64,000 bases of DNA, from positions 34,191 through 98,190 of the forward strand of contig JAJEIT010000026.1 in the NCBI GenBank assembly GCA_022827945.1, written 5' to 3'. This DNA comes from Dehalococcoidia bacterium (GTDB lineage Bacteria > Chloroflexota > Dehalococcoidia > Tepidiformales > Tepidiformaceae). Below the pieces are notes generated by a model, which was given only the letters and a program-made list of their open reading frames with translations, searched no databases and was not told the origin of the DNA. Position numbers and translations under genes: made by a program. Positions 39,359-48,000 of this stretch are shown here, one piece after another. The first letter of the stretch is position 1. Each line of letters opens with the position of its first letter.

Positions 39359-40667
39359 GTTCTAGTGATGCTTGAGCGCGGCGAAATACTTCTTCCGCAC
39401 CCTGCTCAAAAAACCCCCGGGGAAGATTTTCCAGCAATCCCTCTCCCGTTACAGGAAGTTCGCTCACCTCCGTTCCATCCGGGCCCTCATCAACATAGTG
39501 AATAGCCACATCCGAAGGTTCCACTTCTTCCTCTGCCACAAGAGTCTGCAGCCTCCTTAGCAAGTGCTCACTATGCGTCTCAATAACAAACTGTTTGCCT
39601 TCCTTCATCATCTCCACTAAAAAGTCGGCCAACTCCAATTGAGAGGCCGGGTGAAGATGAATCTCCGGTTGTTCTATGATGATCGTGGCGCCTTCGCCCA
39701 GCATGCACGGAAGTACGATTACAGGTAATACTTGCGAGATACCAAATCCAACGTCGCTAATATTAGACTCGATTCCTGTGTCTACATCGACGACATTGAG
39801 CCGGAAATCCGTCGCCTGAATACGTTGAACATTCACTTCGTGAGCTACGCCCAAGCGCTTCAGCCAATTGTTAACGTTATTGAGCACCGTACGTCGAGTC
39901 TCTGCTCGTCTACTTGCCCACCATAAAGCACCAGCAGTGGTCTCACCACGCAATCCGACATCCTGTGGACTCTCAACACCACCAGAATAACTGCGCTCCG
40001 ATTCTCCACGGATCGGGCCCAAGAAATAAATGCGTTCCATCTGCTGCTCGAATTCGTACGGCATCCCATACAAAATCCAATCCAATAGATCCTCTTCAGA
40101 ATATTCTCGAGCGCTGGACCGGTAGGGGAACCCTCCGAAGTCGTAGAACTTCCCTCCCGTAGAAGTAACGAAATCCAGGGAATCCTTTGTCTCATCCTTG
40201 AAGGTCAGGGAAAAGCGGGAGTAGCGCTTATTCGTCCTTGACTTTACGGCGGAAAAGTCTTGGTGTGAGTTCGTGAAGCTCTGCAAAAAGGGGTATGTTT
40301 CCCAAGTCTTCCGGTTGTAATTGAACTCAACGCTAAGCACGGTTTCCGACAGATCGAAAGTTGTCCGCCGTGGGCGGAATGGTCCTCGCGCCCTCTCTCG
40401 CCAAGCCACTTCTATGGTGAGTGGGAGGCTCGTGTCATGTTGGTATGCCAGATCGGAGTAGGTGCCGAGGTCCACGTATTTTCCCTGCAGGACCAGGGAG
40501 ACCCGCTGGTCCCGTGAGTCGACGGTTTGGCGAGCCACGCGGAGGGCGTGAATCAACGAGGTCTTGCCGGAGCTGTTGGGTCCGAGCAGGACAGTAAGTT
40601 TGCCCAGCCGGACCCTCCCCGAGTCACTGAAGGAACGGAAGTTCTTGAGCCGGATGGCGGTTAGCAC
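39342..40667 (-). CDS. AAA15/OLD-like ATPase with DUF3696-type C-terminus
   Basis: A 441-residue SMC/ABC-like ATPase. Walker A is GPNSSGKTS at residues 29-37. ISDVGFGISQVLPVIV supplies the signature region, TIIIEQPEIHLHP is Walker B and ETHSEHLLRRL is the His switch. The C-terminal VTGEGLLENLPRGFFEQ matches DUF3696-type endings. Codon usage is much less GC-biased than in the flanking chromosome, indicating transfer. With the overlapping PIN-like gene it resembles ATPase-nuclease defence pairs, in which the ATPase senses phage and releases or activates the nuclease. Confidence 0.88.
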   Translation of the reverse strand: MLTAIRLKNFRSFSDSGRVRLGKLTVLLGPNSSGKTSLIHALRVARQTVDSRDQRVSLVLQGKYVDLGTYSDLAYQHDTSLPLTIEVAWRERARGPFRPRRTTFDLSETVLSVEFNYNRKTWETYPFLQSFTNSHQDFSAVKSRTNKRYSRFSLTFKDETKDSLDFVTSTGGKFYDFGGFPYRSSAREYSEEDLLDWILYGMPYEFEQQMERIYFLGPIRGESERSYSGGVESPQDVGLRGETTAGALWWASRRAETRRTVLNNVNNWLKRLGVAHEVNVQRIQATDFRLNVVDVDTGIESNISDVGFGISQVLPVIVLPCMLGEGATIIIEQPEIHLHPASQLELADFLVEMMKEGKQFVIETHSEHLLRRLQTLVAEEEVEPSDVAIHYVDEGPDGTEVSELPVTGEGLLENLPRGFFEQGAEEVFRRAQASLERANSR

Positions 40668-41097
40668 AGCCTGTTCCTCAATTCTGCTTCAGTGAGAAGA
40701 TACTACTGCGCCATGTTCAGCGCTTCGTTTCCTGACGCTGTGCTAACGGCCGGGCTCTGTGCTGTAAGTGCGAGGTGCGTCGTATCTCAGGTCGACCTGG
40801 GTTCGAAGTCTAGGCCGCTCCACCACCCGAGCCCGCTGCCACAGGTGTTTTCAGTCATCCCCCACCGCAGGCCGCCCGAGAGGCACTGGGGTAACCTTCA
40901 TCTGCAGGTTGTGCAAAGAAGCCCCGGCCCGTTGGGCTGGGGCGCTTCAAACACTTGCTCGGCCTGGCAAGCCGCGCCTTCCCACCCCCACCGTTTCCGC
41001 GGGTCGCAGAGATCCTAGGTGTGCTCGCCGCCGTTGATGTGGTCCTCTCTGGTCCACCTCTATTGGCAGTGCCTCGGGTAGGGGGCACCCAGTACCA
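40668..41097. other. Non-coding or decayed stretch in island
   Basis: No ORF here shows protein-like features. A strong hairpin lies at 40918-40948. A T-loop-like GGGTTCGAAG followed by GCTCCACCA at 40799-40834 is reminiscent of a tRNA 3' end, but acceptor spacing is off by one and no 5' half is present. Confidence 0.45.
40918..40948 (-). terminator. GC-rich hairpin with T-rich tail on the minus strand
   Basis: GCCCCGGCCC at 40921-40930 pairs with GGGCTGGGGC at 40934-40943 through one G-T wobble, with GAA…TTC flanks. On the minus strand it is followed by TTCTTTGC, the layout of an intrinsic terminator. No clear upstream gene exists on that strand now, so it may be the remnant of a lost gene. 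Confidence 0.5.
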
Positions 41098-41542
41098 TTG
41101 CTCACGAGAAGAAAGTGGGTCCTGAGTCCCACCGACTGGGTGTGGTACGGTCATGAAGACCCGCCGGTCGAAGAGCTCAAAGAGTTGGGAGACGACTCAG
41201 CGTTTTCGGTGGGGCTGGGCGTCGTGCCCCTGGAGGGAAGGAAGATTGCTCGACATTTACGTGGACTGCCGGGAATGCCGACCGCGAGACTTGGAGCCAA
41301 ACGAGATGGTCATCGCCTCTGGGAGCAGGGCTGTTGAGAGGCTTTTGGGCGCCGGCGATCAGGAGTGGGCAGCCAAGAAGGTGCCTGTTGTGAAGAAGCA
41401 CGCGTCCTTGTACCCCGACCATGAGCCGATCGGCGTGATTTCTTGGGGAGACCACGGATTCGACGACCTCTGGTACAGAGACTGCGTGGAGTACGCTTGG
41501 GTTTCGCCGATGTACCGCACTGTCCTTGTTCCTCCTCTCTGA
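41098..41542 (+). pseudogene. Frameshifted unrecognised gene
   Basis: Two overlapping plus-strand frames look like halves of one protein. The first frame reads WVLSPTDWVWYGHEDPPVEE and DDSAFSVGLGVVPLEGRK up to about 41,245. The second then reads LLDIYVDCRECRPRDLEPNE through AWVSPMYRTVLVPPL to the stop at 41542. A single frameshift near 41,245-41,260 would join them. The joined protein (~145 residues) has a DCREC motif but no family that I recognise. A sequencing error is possible. Confidence 0.38.
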
Positions 41543-42196
41543 CTCTCAAACCCGCTCGGCTGGCCACACTGGAAAGCCCTTGCTCCGGAAATTCTGGGTA
41601 CTGGCGCAGTTGGCCAGCTAGCTCTGGAGCTTCGCGGCCACGCGCGTGAGGGGGTGCCCGCCTGGAGGGTGTTCCGGTAGGCCATGAAGACGATCTGGAC
41701 GGGCTGGGCCTGGCCGATGTGCCATGGAGCAGCGCTACACCTGCCTAATGGTGTGGATGGAGTAGACAAATGTCGCCCTAGGTGCGTTCGCTCGATGATT
41801 GGATCTTGGACCTCGAGGGGTAGCGCTTTCTTGAACTCCTCGACAGTTGCCCGCAGCGCCATCGCCTGACTTGTGAGACTTGGCAATGGGCGTTGAAGAC
41901 GCCAAGGGGGTCTGCCGCGACTTGCTGGTCCCTTACACACTTCGACAGAGCCAGCGCGAGCTTCGTGGCCTCCGCAGACGCAGCCATCGAAAGAGTGCAG
42001 ATATGGACGCGGGAGGTCAGCATCGGGTTCCGATTCTCTCACCCGACGGGCGCTGGCGTCTCACATTTCCCGCGGGCCAGCGCATCTTTCCCGTAGCGGT
42101 CCATCGTCTTGCCGCGCTCCCAACGCTCGGAGAGTTGGCTTTTGGCGACGACAGGGACCACCATCGATCGGAGAGTCGGCTGGTGACACGGGAGGT
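41543..42196. other. Stretch without a supportable gene
   Basis: A minus-strand open frame is present around 41,500-42,042, including MALRATVEEFKKALPLEVQD, but its composition shifts along the length and I recognise no family. Plus-strand frames are short. It is probably decayed sequence inside the island. Confidence 0.4.
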
Positions 42197-42841
42197 ATGG
42201 TCGTGAATGAAGACCAGCTGGTAGCGATGCATCCCCGGCTTTATCACATGGCTGAGCTTGGAAGTTGGCCGTCGATTGAGAGGCACGGCCTGCTAAGCAC
42301 CAAGGCTCTCATTGAGCTATTCGAGGTGGATGAGGGTCTTAGCCTCAGGCTGACGCGCGAACGCCGCCCCGAGAAGGTGACGCTCCAGCATAGGCAGCTC
42401 GGGTCGGCCGTCATTCGGGACAACAAGCCGATTCACGACTCCCTGCTTGATCGCTGCCTTGAGGGCATGGACAAGGAGGACTGGTACGACCTCCTGAACG
42501 GTCGTGTCTTCTTCTGGCTCACACGACGGCAGCTGGAGAAATTCCTATGCGCGCAGACATACAGGAGTGAAGAGCACACGGTCCTGACCCTTTCGACTGC
42601 CCGTCTACTTGAGCGTCAGCGCGATGATGTCCGCCTCTCGCCTATCAACTCTGGTGCGACCCACCCCGGCAGCCTCTCGCCCCGTGGCGTCGGCACGTTC
42701 GCTTCGATAGGGGACTACAGCATTGAACAGTATTCGTACAGGCGCCGCGATGAACGGATACGAGAGCTAGCCGTCATCAACGCAGTGTCCCAGGTGGCTG
42801 ACCTTGTGATTGACGTTGAAGACACTAAGTGCCCCAAGTGA
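42197..42841 (+). CDS. DUF7002-like protein (ADP-ribosyltransferase-like N-terminus)
   Basis: A 214-residue protein beginning HPRLYHMAELGSWPSIERHGLLSTKALIELF. The YH…W.SI..HGLLS pattern is the hallmark of DUF7002 and resembles the NAD-binding start of ART-fold enzymes such as KptA and DarT. VFFWLTRRQLEKFL and a C-terminal YSYRRRDERIRELAVINAV follow. GGGAGG precedes the start; the ATG at 42197 and a GTG at 42203 are both possible, the latter with better spacing. It may modify nucleic acid or protein, and defence or toxin roles are suggested by fold and location only. Confidence 0.65.
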   Translation: MVVNEDQLVAMHPRLYHMAELGSWPSIERHGLLSTKALIELFEVDEGLSLRLTRERRPEKVTLQHRQLGSAVIRDNKPIHDSLLDRCLEGMDKEDWYDLLNGRVFFWLTRRQLEKFLCAQTYRSEEHTVLTLSTARLLERQRDDVRLSPINSGATHPGSLSPRGVGTFASIGDYSIEQYSYRRRDERIRELAVINAVSQVADLVIDVEDTKCPK

Positions 42842-43041
42842 GTTGGCTGTGGTGCAGCACGCGCTCGGCCGGCCCTGACACTTCCCCGGTGCTGTGTGGA
42901 ACCGATGCTCGTGCTTGGAGGGGCTTTGGGCCGTGCTACCATCGCGCGCGTACGTGCTGTTCCCGCGGTTGCTTGGGATAGCAGCAATTGCGGGTGCTTC
43001 TCAGCTAAGCCGATAGCTGCCCTTAACTTGTCGGAGCGCCG

Positions 43042-43820
43042 ATGCCAGACGTCGTGATTGAGAACCCAGTCCTCAACTCGCCCTACGAGGAGCCGGGCCG
43101 CCACTTTCGCTTCGACGATCAAGGGATCACCAGTGATATCGAGGAAGGGCGTCGCCCCAGTTCGTACTTCGTGCCGGAGCATGTCGAGCGTGCGGCGCGT
43201 GCTGCAATAAGGGGCCTCGGGTACGACCTACTTGTCGTGTGCGGCTTCGCCTTCGACGCCCACGCGAGCGAGAAGACACGCGAATTCGCACCGGAGCAAA
43301 TCCAGGGCGATGGCGCTGGAGACAGATTCGCCTTTGCTGAGGGCGTGCGCCAGTACGGCAAGCTGCCGGTCATGCTCGCACGCATCAATCCCGATCTGGC
43401 GATGGGGGACGACCTGCTGAAGAAAACCGGAGCAGGCAACCTCTTTACGGTTTTCGGTGAGCCCGATGTGGACATCGAGCGAACGTGGGATGGCGACATT
43501 CTGGTCGAGCTCCGGGGGTCGATGTGTATGACCCGACCACCGGCGACGTACGCTCTGCCTCGACGGACGATATCGCCTGCTGGTTCATCGACAGCGACTA
43601 CGACGAGCAGAGCTTCTTCGTGCGGCACGCCTATTTTACGGGTGCAGACGAGCCGTACGAGCGCCTTCAGCGCGCGCTCCGCGCAGAGATCGACGAGGTC
43701 GCATGGGCCTCTCTCTACTCGACCCGTAGCCGCCCGTTCCCGGTCCCAGAGAGCGGCAAGATCGCCGTCAAGGTGATCAACCATTACGGGGATGAGGTTC
43801 TGAAGGTGTTTCAGGTCTGA
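43042..43820 (+). pseudogene. Chimeric, frameshifted remnant of a restriction-modification locus
   Basis: Residues 1-50 (ENPVLNSPYEEPGRHFRFDD, GITSDIEEGRRPSSYFVP) match the N-terminus of large DEAD-box restriction endonucleases of the BPTD_3080/type III-like kind. From about residue 52 (AARAAIRGLGYDLLVVCGFAFD) onward the sequence instead matches the C-terminus of the DNA methyltransferase of such loci (KTGAGNLFTVFGEPD, DVYDPTTGDV, DDIACWFIDSDYDEQSFFVR, KVINHYGDEVLKVFQV). An internal deletion fused them. A one-base loss in the G-run at 43514-43518 then breaks the frame between ELRG and VDVYDP. Confidence 0.72.
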
Positions 43821-44049
43821 GTGGCTTCCCGCGGTCCTGTCGACACCTCCTCTGGCTCGAGGGCGCGGAGCCAGCTGACCCCCATCCAGCCTAAGCCATC
43901 GCCGTCAGGGTTTCGCCGAATGCAACGATGCGCTCCAGCAGCACTCCTTCTAGTACGGGCGCGCTTCCACGATCGGGGCGTCGGGCCTGGAGTCGCCGCC
44001 CGGCGGGTGTGGCGAAGGACTTGAGCGGGTGCCGGCGGTGAGGAGGGGA

Positions 44050-44137
44050 TCAGGAAGCCGTGCTACCGCAGGCGGCGTTGACGGTGCCCCTCGCTCAACC
44101 GGCTCGGCTCGCGAAACCGTCCCCTAGGCGAAGGTAG
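44050..44137 (-). repeat. Scar repeat, copy 1 (truncated protease-gene start)
   Basis: About 88 bp closely resembles 52133-52218 (TCAGGAAGCCG…GGTAGAC). On the minus strand it contains a degraded start of the retropepsin-like gene (compare 57673), cut at the same point as in the other scar. The rest of 43821-44158 has no gene that I can support. Confidence 0.6.
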
Positions 44138-44158
44138 ACTCTCGATCGGACCAGAGAT

Positions 44159-45004
44159 ATGCCGATACCTGGATCTGAACTGTCGCGATGGTGTCATCCC
44201 CGCTCCGCGATGGCCTCGAAGCAGGCGCACGTATTGATCCGAGATGCCATAGCCTCCGATGCTCGGCTTATGGATTTCAGGCATGAGGTTCTGCTTCAGG
44301 GCTCGTATAAGAACAGCACAAACCTTCGTAAGGACAGCGATGTCGATCTGGTCGTTCGTCTTGCCTACAAACTCAGCCCCGGCCTTGCCGAGCTTAGCGG
44401 CAAGCGGTTGCAGGAGAACGCTTCCCACCAGGCTGCCCACAAACACTGGCAGTCATTTCGACAGCGCGCACTGAGGGTGATGCGAAACACGTACGGGGAT
44501 GCCGTCACCAGCGGCCGCAAGACCATAAAGCTGGCGAAGGGGGATTTGCCCGCGGATGCCGACCTTGTGGTCACGCTGAGCTATAAGGAGGGCATTGCGC
44601 TCTACCTGCCTGACGAGAGGCGTTGGATCGCCAGCTTTCCGCAACAACACCATGAGCAGGGACGGAAGAAGGACGAGGCCACAGTCCGGCGATTCAAGAG
44701 GACGGTCCGCATGTTCAAGGCAGCCCGGAACCGGCTGGTTGAGAGGAAGATGCTCACCAACGACGAGGCTCCCTCCTATTTCATCGAGTGCCTGCTCTTC
44801 AACGTCCCCGACAGGCTGTTTGCACCAAGGCTGGCGCCGACCTACACGGGCATCCTCGATTGGCTGAGGACCGCGAAGCTCACGAAGTTCAAGAGCCAGA
44901 GCGGGCAGGTGGAGTTGTTCGGGTCGGGCCCTGAACAGTGGTCTCAGAAGAAAGCGCGGGGCTTCGTCAGGGCGTCACAGGAGCTTTGGGACACGTGGGG
45001 TTGA
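44159..45004 (+). CDS. OAS/CD-NTase-like nucleotidyltransferase
   Basis: A 281-residue protein with a DNA polymerase beta-type nucleotidyltransferase core. GSYKNSTNLRKDSDVDLVV (Gly48-Ser49, Asp61 and Asp63) supplies the first metal ligands and DADLVVTL (Asp133/Asp135) the third. The C-terminal helical region has RRFKRTVRMFKAARNRL and EAPSYFIECLLFNVPD, as in CD-NTases and OAS-like enzymes. It would make an oligonucleotide second messenger or modify a nucleic acid. No CBASS effector, E1/E2 or JAB gene is adjacent, so it is orphaned or works differently. Confidence 0.8.
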   Translation: MPIPGSELSRWCHPRSAMASKQAHVLIRDAIASDARLMDFRHEVLLQGSYKNSTNLRKDSDVDLVVRLAYKLSPGLAELSGKRLQENASHQAAHKHWQSFRQRALRVMRNTYGDAVTSGRKTIKLAKGDLPADADLVVTLSYKEGIALYLPDERRWIASFPQQHHEQGRKKDEATVRRFKRTVRMFKAARNRLVERKMLTNDEAPSYFIECLLFNVPDRLFAPRLAPTYTGILDWLRTAKLTKFKSQSGQVELFGSGPEQWSQKKARGFVRASQELWDTWG

Positions 45005-45082
45005 GGGCCAGTTAGGAGCCTTGGCGCCTCCGCTGTGGTGAGTACATCAACCCACCAACCGATTTGGAGGTCGGCTTCCCTC

Positions 45083-48000
45083 TCACGCCGGAGTCACTCC
45101 AGTTGGCTCGAAGACCAGCTCCGGTATCACGACCTCCCAGGACTCCATCCGTAACCCCTCCTGATGTTCTGGAGCGGAGAGTGTTCGCTCCCACTTGGCG
45201 ATCGCAAGGACGGTGGCGTCGACGCAGCGCATTCCTGCCGGCGGGCGGAAGCCCTGGGCCAGTTGCCCTACGACCGTTCCGCGCTCGGCCAGCAGCGTCC
45301 AGCGCCCTTCCTGAGGTCGCACATCGAGGTGGTCGCCGGGCATGAGAGCGGTGATCGCGCGGTGGATTCCGTGGCTCGGTGCACGGTAGCCGGCAAACCC
45401 GATGAACACATCGCCCAGGCCTAGCCGGACGTAGCGCCTCTTGAGTTCCGGATGCGGTGGCGAGGGATCCGGCGCGCCGTCCCGGTGGAGCACCGCGGGC
45501 AGACTGCGGAGGGGCTCCTGAGGCGGTAGGCCGGCAGCAAATCGCATCAGGCCCAGCGTGTGCCGTGCGCGCGTCATGGCGACGTAGTAGAGACGGCGGG
45601 GGACATCAGGGTCTTCGTCTTTGCTCACGCGCTGCCAGTTCCCGTCGAGCACGATCACGTGATCAAACTCGAGCCCCTTTGCTCGGTGTGCGGTCAAGAG
45701 CAGCAGCCCCTGTTGCCGGCGTCGCGCCTCCCTGCTCCACTCCGCAAGCCACTCGATGGCGTGCTCGCGTGGCGTCTCCGCGCTCCCGGTCTCGAGCTCG
45801 TACTCCTCGAGGGCTTCGCGCAGGAAGGCACGCCATGGGGTGTCCGGCTGCCCCGACAGCCAGGAACGGATTTCCGCGCTTGCTATCACCCCGGACTCCC
45901 GCTCCCGAAGCCAGCCTACGAGGGCCTGCGTTTCCCGCAGCCTCCAGACGGATGGGATGTCCTCATGCGCAAGCTGGGCGGGGATGCCCTCGCGCTTGCA
46001 GAGGGTCCGCACCGGGTCGAGGAAGCTCCATTCGCGGGCGATGACGGCGCACCGGGACCAGTCCCATTCGGAATCCAGCGATGCCAGCCGCTGCAGCTCG
46101 GCGACGGCCGCGCGGGCCTGTGACAGGGGAGTGTCTCCTGCCGGCAGCACCTGGACCCTGCCCCGAGCCACGGGATCGCGATCCTCCCAGGTGCCGCCCG
46201 CCGCTGCGCTTTGGCGGGCTCGGTCGACCCCGAGGGGGTGGCCGGCCTTCATTCGCTCTCGGGCGGGCGCGATCACGGCGTTCGCGGCTTCAATGATGTG
46301 TTTCGTCGACCGGTAGTTGCCCGTCAGATAGGACGAGCGAGCTTCGTAGTCAGCCTCGAACCGTCGGATGAACTCCACCGACGCGCCTGCAAAGGCGTAG
46401 ATGTTCTGGTCATCGTCCCCGACTGCCAGCAGTGTCAGCTTGCTGTCCGACTCGCTCAGCGTTCTGCCGGCGAGGGCGGAGATGAGGTCGTACTGGGCCG
46501 GTGACAGATCCTGATACTCGTCGATCAGGACCCAGCGGAAACCTGCCAGGAGGCGGGTGCGTAGCTCGTCTACCTCATCGGGTGGCAGCCCGTCACCGCG
46601 AAGGAGCGCGATGGCCTGGTGGAGGACTTCGTCGAAGTCGTCGGTGTCGGGCTGGCGGATGCGGCCGGCGTAGCTCGCTCCCACCAGCCGCATCGCGAGG
46701 GCATGGCAGGTCATGACTACGACGCCGCGAGCGTCGGCGCCCACGAGTTCAGCCAGCCGCTGGCGTATCTCGACGGCAGCGTGCCGGTTGTAGGTGAGGG
46801 CGATGATGCTTCTCGGGTTCTCGCGGCGAACGCGCAACAGGTAGGCGATGCGGTGGACGAGCACACGGGTCTTTCCGGACCCCGGCCCGGCGAGCACCAG
46901 CGCATTCGTCTGCTCGCGGTCGTCGGCCACGACGGCGCGCTGTTCGGGATTCTTCAGGTCCTCAACGATGACTCGCCAGGACTCCGCTGTTGTCTGACGC
47001 CTCATCTCGGCCTTGCGATGCGGCAACCAGCGCTCCAGAAATTCGGACTCGGGCATGCGGAAGTAGTCCACAGCCATCTGCAAAGCGCCCGTCATCGATC
47101 GCAGCCCCTGCTCGGCGTACTCGGCCATGACGTGGATCTGGCGGACCTGTTCGTCGTAGTGAATCTGGAGGGAGGTGAAATCGGTCGCGTTGAAGCTGCG
47201 ACGCCCGTCACCGTCAATGCGGATCGTCATCGCGGGACGGAACACCGTCAGACCGCGGTTCAGCTGGATGACCTGTTGCTCGTGGAGCCAGAGCAGCGCC
47301 CGGTCCATGAGCTTCTCGGGCGTCCGCGCCCTGGAGCGGATGAAGAGGTCCTCGTGCAGCGCACCGACGAGCTTGCCAAGCGTGGTCTCGGCGAGGAGGT
47401 CGGTGCCCTGGCTGCGGGGGGGCAAGGTGCCAAGCAGGTGGCCCAGGAGCCGGGCCGCGGCAACGCGGCGCAACTCGGCAGTTCGTTCGAGGTCACTCCA
47501 CTTGCGCCGGAGGGTGACTGCCACGGTCTCGGCGTCGCGACGGCGCACACTGACACTCCCGCCCACGCCCGCTTCGTCACGGCCATCGGCCGCGATGCTG
47601 CGGATAAGCCTCCACAGGAGCTCCGGCAGTGCACTCGCATGCCCCTCGTCCTTCAAGCGTTGTGTCGCATGTCGCAGGTAGAGCGTTGACGCCTCGCCGG
47701 GTGCCAGGTCGGGCGCCGTCTCACGCAGAAGCCCTATCAATGCCTCCTCCAGCGTCATTGCTGCCTGCAGGCGGTTCCGGGAGGAGTTGGCGACCCCGGC
47801 GTGGACAAATGAGGTGATCGTGGTGTCGTTGCTGGCGATGCCGAGGCTGTCGAGGTCGTGGAGCGCGGCGCGCAGGTCCTCTGGACTGAGCCCCACTGTC
47901 GACATCAGCTCATCGGTGGATAGGCCCTGGTCGGGGGGTGCTTCGAACAGCGCCGCAACCACGCGCAGGAGTTTCCGTCGGTACCCGTCCGTAACCTGCG

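Noticed and set aside
40799..40834. tRNA-like 3' end (GGGTTCGAAG then GCTCCACCA)
   Set aside because: Acceptor spacing is off by one and no 5' half, D-arm or anticodon arm is present, so neither a tRNA nor a clear att remnant can be supported.
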